DNA of 64,000 nt, from assembly GCF_002024165.1 (NCBI RefSeq), contig NZ_MWQN01000001.1, forward strand, positions 4,443,501 to 4,507,500, in the 5' to 3' direction. The first letter of the stretch is position 1. The number at the start of each line of letters is the position of its first letter. This document shows positions 62,240-64,000 of this stretch, in pieces. The translations under genes and the position numbers were made by a program. The notes beneath the pieces were generated by a model that was not told the DNA's origin, ran no database searches, and saw only the letters and a program-made list of their open reading frames with translations. This stretch comes from Embleya scabrispora. Lineage in GTDB: Bacteria > Actinomycetota > Actinomycetes > Streptomycetales > Streptomycetaceae.

Positions 62240-62371
62240 CGCGGTCGTTGTCCACAGGCGCGGAGTTGTCCACACCTCGTCCCGGTTCCCGACCTTCCCA
62301 CCGCCGCATGCCGCATCGTCGAGTGCGGACGGCGATGCCGCGGTGCACGCCGGTGACACAGGGAGGCAAGC

Positions 62372-62842
62372 GTGGACACGTACGTGACGGTGGTCGGCAA
62401 TGCCGCGAGCGAGGTCCGGGTGCAGATGACCCAGGCCGGTGTGCCGCTCGCGCGGTTTCGGATGGCGGTGTCGCCGCGGCGCTTCGACCGGGACAGCGGC
62501 CAGTGGGTGTCGGGGGACGCGTCCTTCTACACGATCGTGTGCTTTCGCGGGCTGGCCGAGAACGTGACGAGTTCGATCGACAAGGGCGACCCGCTCGTGG
62601 TCACCGGACGGCTGCGGGTGCGCGAGTGGGAGCGGGAGGGACGGTGGTTGACGATCACCGAGATCGACGCCTCCTCGGTGGGACACGACCTCGCCCGAGG
62701 GGTCGCGGAGTTCCGACGGGTGGCTCGACCGGCCCGACTGGCGCTCGTGGCGGACGACGTCGCCGCCGGAGCGACGGCCGACCAGGGCGTCCTCGCGATC
62801 GGGACGGGGAACAGTCCCGAACGCGAAGAGGAGGCGGCATGA
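62372..62842 (+). CDS. ssb: Single-stranded DNA-binding protein (SSB paralogue)
   Basis: A 156-residue OB-fold protein: VTVVGNAASEVRV, ARFRMAVSPRRFDRDSGQWV, FYTIVCFRGLAENV, KGDPLVVTGRLRVREWEREGR. These are the SSB core strands. It lacks the acidic DDxPF-type C-terminal tip of the main replicative SSB; the end is GNSPEREEEAA, so it is probably a secondary SSB, as found in sporulating streptomycetes. GTG 62372 follows GGGAGG. Confidence 0.9.
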   Translation: MDTYVTVVGNAASEVRVQMTQAGVPLARFRMAVSPRRFDRDSGQWVSGDASFYTIVCFRGLAENVTSSIDKGDPLVVTGRLRVREWEREGRWLTITEIDASSVGHDLARGVAEFRRVARPARLALVADDVAAGATADQGVLAIGTGNSPEREEEAA

Positions 62843-63385
62843 ATTGATGCACGACATGGCCGCGTGTTCGGGAAAGCCATTCATTGGCGATAGCCGAGAT
62901 AATTCCGGTCGGTTTTCGGGACGAATCTGAAACAGAATTGTGACGACACTGCCACCGCCACGATGTGTATCGAAACGGGCCAATCGTCACAACCGAGGCA
63001 ACCGTCGTGGTGGCGGGGTCGGAAAGCGTCGGATCACGGGGGTGAATACACCCGGGGCAAGGTATTGATCACGGAAGACCGTTTCGTACGGTTGTGCACC
63101 TTGAAAAATCAATAGTGAGCCAGATCGCCCTGATCGGCGGCTATGCGGCTCGACGACCGCAATGAGCCGCTATTTCCGTCGAGGACTTGTCGACTCGACG
63201 ATATTCGAATTACCTTCCTCGAGTCGGATCCTCTCCCGAGGTAAAGAACGTGAAACAAATTGCTACCCCGGGTCGCGGGGGGTGGCCCATCGGCTCATAC
63301 CATTCGACCGTTCTTTACTCGCGCCGTGCTCGGGGGAACGATGCGCCGCGCGAGATTCGGCATACATTTTCGAGGGGACCACCAC
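62843..63385 (+). other. Long AT-richer leader region upstream of the thioester-domain gene
   Basis: About 540 bases without a supported gene and with clearly lower GC than the surroundings. It contains the dyad ACCGT-TTCGT-ACGGT at 63078-63092 and several AT-rich patches (for example 63110-63120 and 63200-63215). This layout fits a regulated promoter with a long untranslated leader for the surface protein gene that follows. Confidence 0.55.
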
Positions 63386-64000
63386 ATGTTCCGTACACCG
63401 GGACGGACGGCCACCCGCCTGTCGGCCATGGTCGTGGCGACGGGCCTGGCGGCGGCCGGCGTGATCGGTTTCGCGGGTGCGGCCGGCGCGGAGGGCGCCA
63501 AGGGCGTCTATCAGGGCGGCGATGTCGGTGCGGACATCTACCTGCAGGGCAAGACCGACTCGCAGCGCGCGTCGATCCTGAAGCTCCAGGTGGACGGAAA
63601 GATCCTCCGCACCTACTGCATCGACTTCCACACCAAGGTGTACGACAAGGCCAAGTACGACGAGGCGAACTGGAAGGAGACCTCCTTCGGGACCAAGGCC
63701 GACAAGGCCAAGGTCAAGTGGGTCCTGCTCAACTCCTTCCCGACCGTCGACCTGGCCAACGTTCGTACGACGATCAAGAGCGAGAAGCTGAGCGAAGGTG
63801 ACGCCGCGGCTGCCACGCAGGCCGCGATCTGGCACTTCACCGACGGCCAGAACCTGGACGAGGGCAAGAACAACGCCGACATCGTCAAGCTGTACAAGTA
63901 CCTGATCGGCGACGCCAACAAGGGCGACGTCTCCGAACCGCCCGTCTCGCTCTCGCTCAACCCCGGCGAGAAGACCGGCAAGATCACCGACAAGCCCGGC
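63386..64000 (+). CDS. Secreted thioester-domain (TQXA) surface protein, 3' truncated by window edge
   Basis: The frame is open to the window end. ATG 63386 follows GAGGGG. Residues 1-35 are a signal peptide ending AGAAGA. Next comes a thioester domain: Cys78 in the TYCIDF motif and Gln145 in TQAAIWHFTDG, the pair that forms an internal Cys-Gln thioester in the TED/TQXA family, by which Gram-positive bacteria attach covalently to surfaces. The sequence then enters a Pro-containing beta-rich region (SEPPVSLSLNPGEKTGKITD). The expected C-terminal sorting signal lies beyond the window. Codons use many Lys/Asp, typical of exported adhesins. Confidence 0.85.
   Translation, partial: MFRTPGRTATRLSAMVVATGLAAAGVIGFAGAAGAEGAKGVYQGGDVGADIYLQGKTDSQRASILKLQVDGKILRTYCIDFHTKVYDKAKYDEANWKETSFGTKADKAKVKWVLLNSFPTVDLANVRTTIKSEKLSEGDAAAATQAAIWHFTDGQNLDEGKNNADIVKLYKYLIGDANKGDVSEPPVSLSLNPGEKTGKITDKPG

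Noticed and set aside
62240-62387. Extended C-terminus of the second GTPase in its original frame
   Set aside because: The sequence becomes Trp/Arg-rich after 62060 and overlaps the ssb leader; the alternative frame gives a sensible end at 62239.

Overview
The window is very GC-rich DNA with dense genes, frequent GTG starts and strong third-position GC bias, which points to an actinomycete. The family Streptomycetaceae is suggested by the order adpA - orn (oligoribonuclease) - tRNA-His, by a single rare TTA codon sitting in adpA, and by typical actinobacterial families (DUF397, LytR-CpsA-Psr, YhgE-like, Mut7-C, polyphosphate glucokinase, a TQXA/thioester surface protein). The exact genus cannot be fixed from the sequence alone. 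There is no rRNA, CRISPR array, recognisable insertion sequence or large biosynthetic cluster; two tRNAs are present (His, Arg-UCU).

Layout. 1-830: end of a RelA/SpoT-family gene convergent with a MarR regulator; their stop codons overlap inside a palindrome. 890-4215: about 3.3 kb of non-coding repeats, first a G-rich tract, then inverted and direct copies of a ~318-bp unit, including three copies of a 635-bp higher-order unit. 4308-9303: acyl-CoA ligase, a Ser/Thr kinase with TPR-like tail (broken by a one-base frameshift), and two small CxxC proteins that share a motif. 9586-14796: lipoprotein, second-type HemC, a small secreted peptide, and a GH3 glycosidase facing a TetR regulator. 14810-19318: MerR regulator, universal stress protein, YeiH-type membrane protein with a divergent YeiE-type LysR regulator. 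19350-22200: a Crp-like site, adpA, orn, tRNA-His, DUF397. 22318-31947: ABC/YhgE pair, TPR protein, ACT protein, LCP cell-wall enzyme, a beta-helix/AAA+ fusion and polyphosphate glucokinase. 31961-45961: assorted metabolic, nuclease and regulatory genes, among them an orphan protein resembling the specificity domain of type ISP restriction enzymes, a KstR2-like regulator with a clear operator, an isolated branched-chain-type ABC ATPase, a MazG-like enzyme, exonuclease III and an AAA+ ATPase. 46069-49941: GntR regulator and an unassigned cassette (short ORF, P-loop protein that appears split by a frameshift, and a third protein overlapping it by 4 bases). 50051-57104: zinc-independent L33, Mut7-C protein, pirin, DeoR regulator and a galT-galE-galK operon. 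57521-64000: tRNA-Arg, a Gfo/Idh/MocA oxidoreductase, two dynamin-like GTPases (the second with a C-terminal frameshift), an SSB-like protein and the start of a secreted thioester-domain protein.

How genes work together. Clear functional units are the Leloir galactose operon with its DeoR neighbour, the YeiH/YeiE pair, the GH3/TetR pair, the ABC/YhgE pair and the GTPase pair. AdpA is the developmental master regulator of streptomycetes; its TTA codon and upstream Crp-like dyad suggest control by bldA tRNA and by a Crp-family protein.

Caution on sequence quality. Three genes lose their frame at G-rich runs and each is repaired by adding one G on the + strand. This looks like homopolymer under-calling rather than three true pseudogenes. 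The near-identical repeat array may also be collapsed in the assembly.
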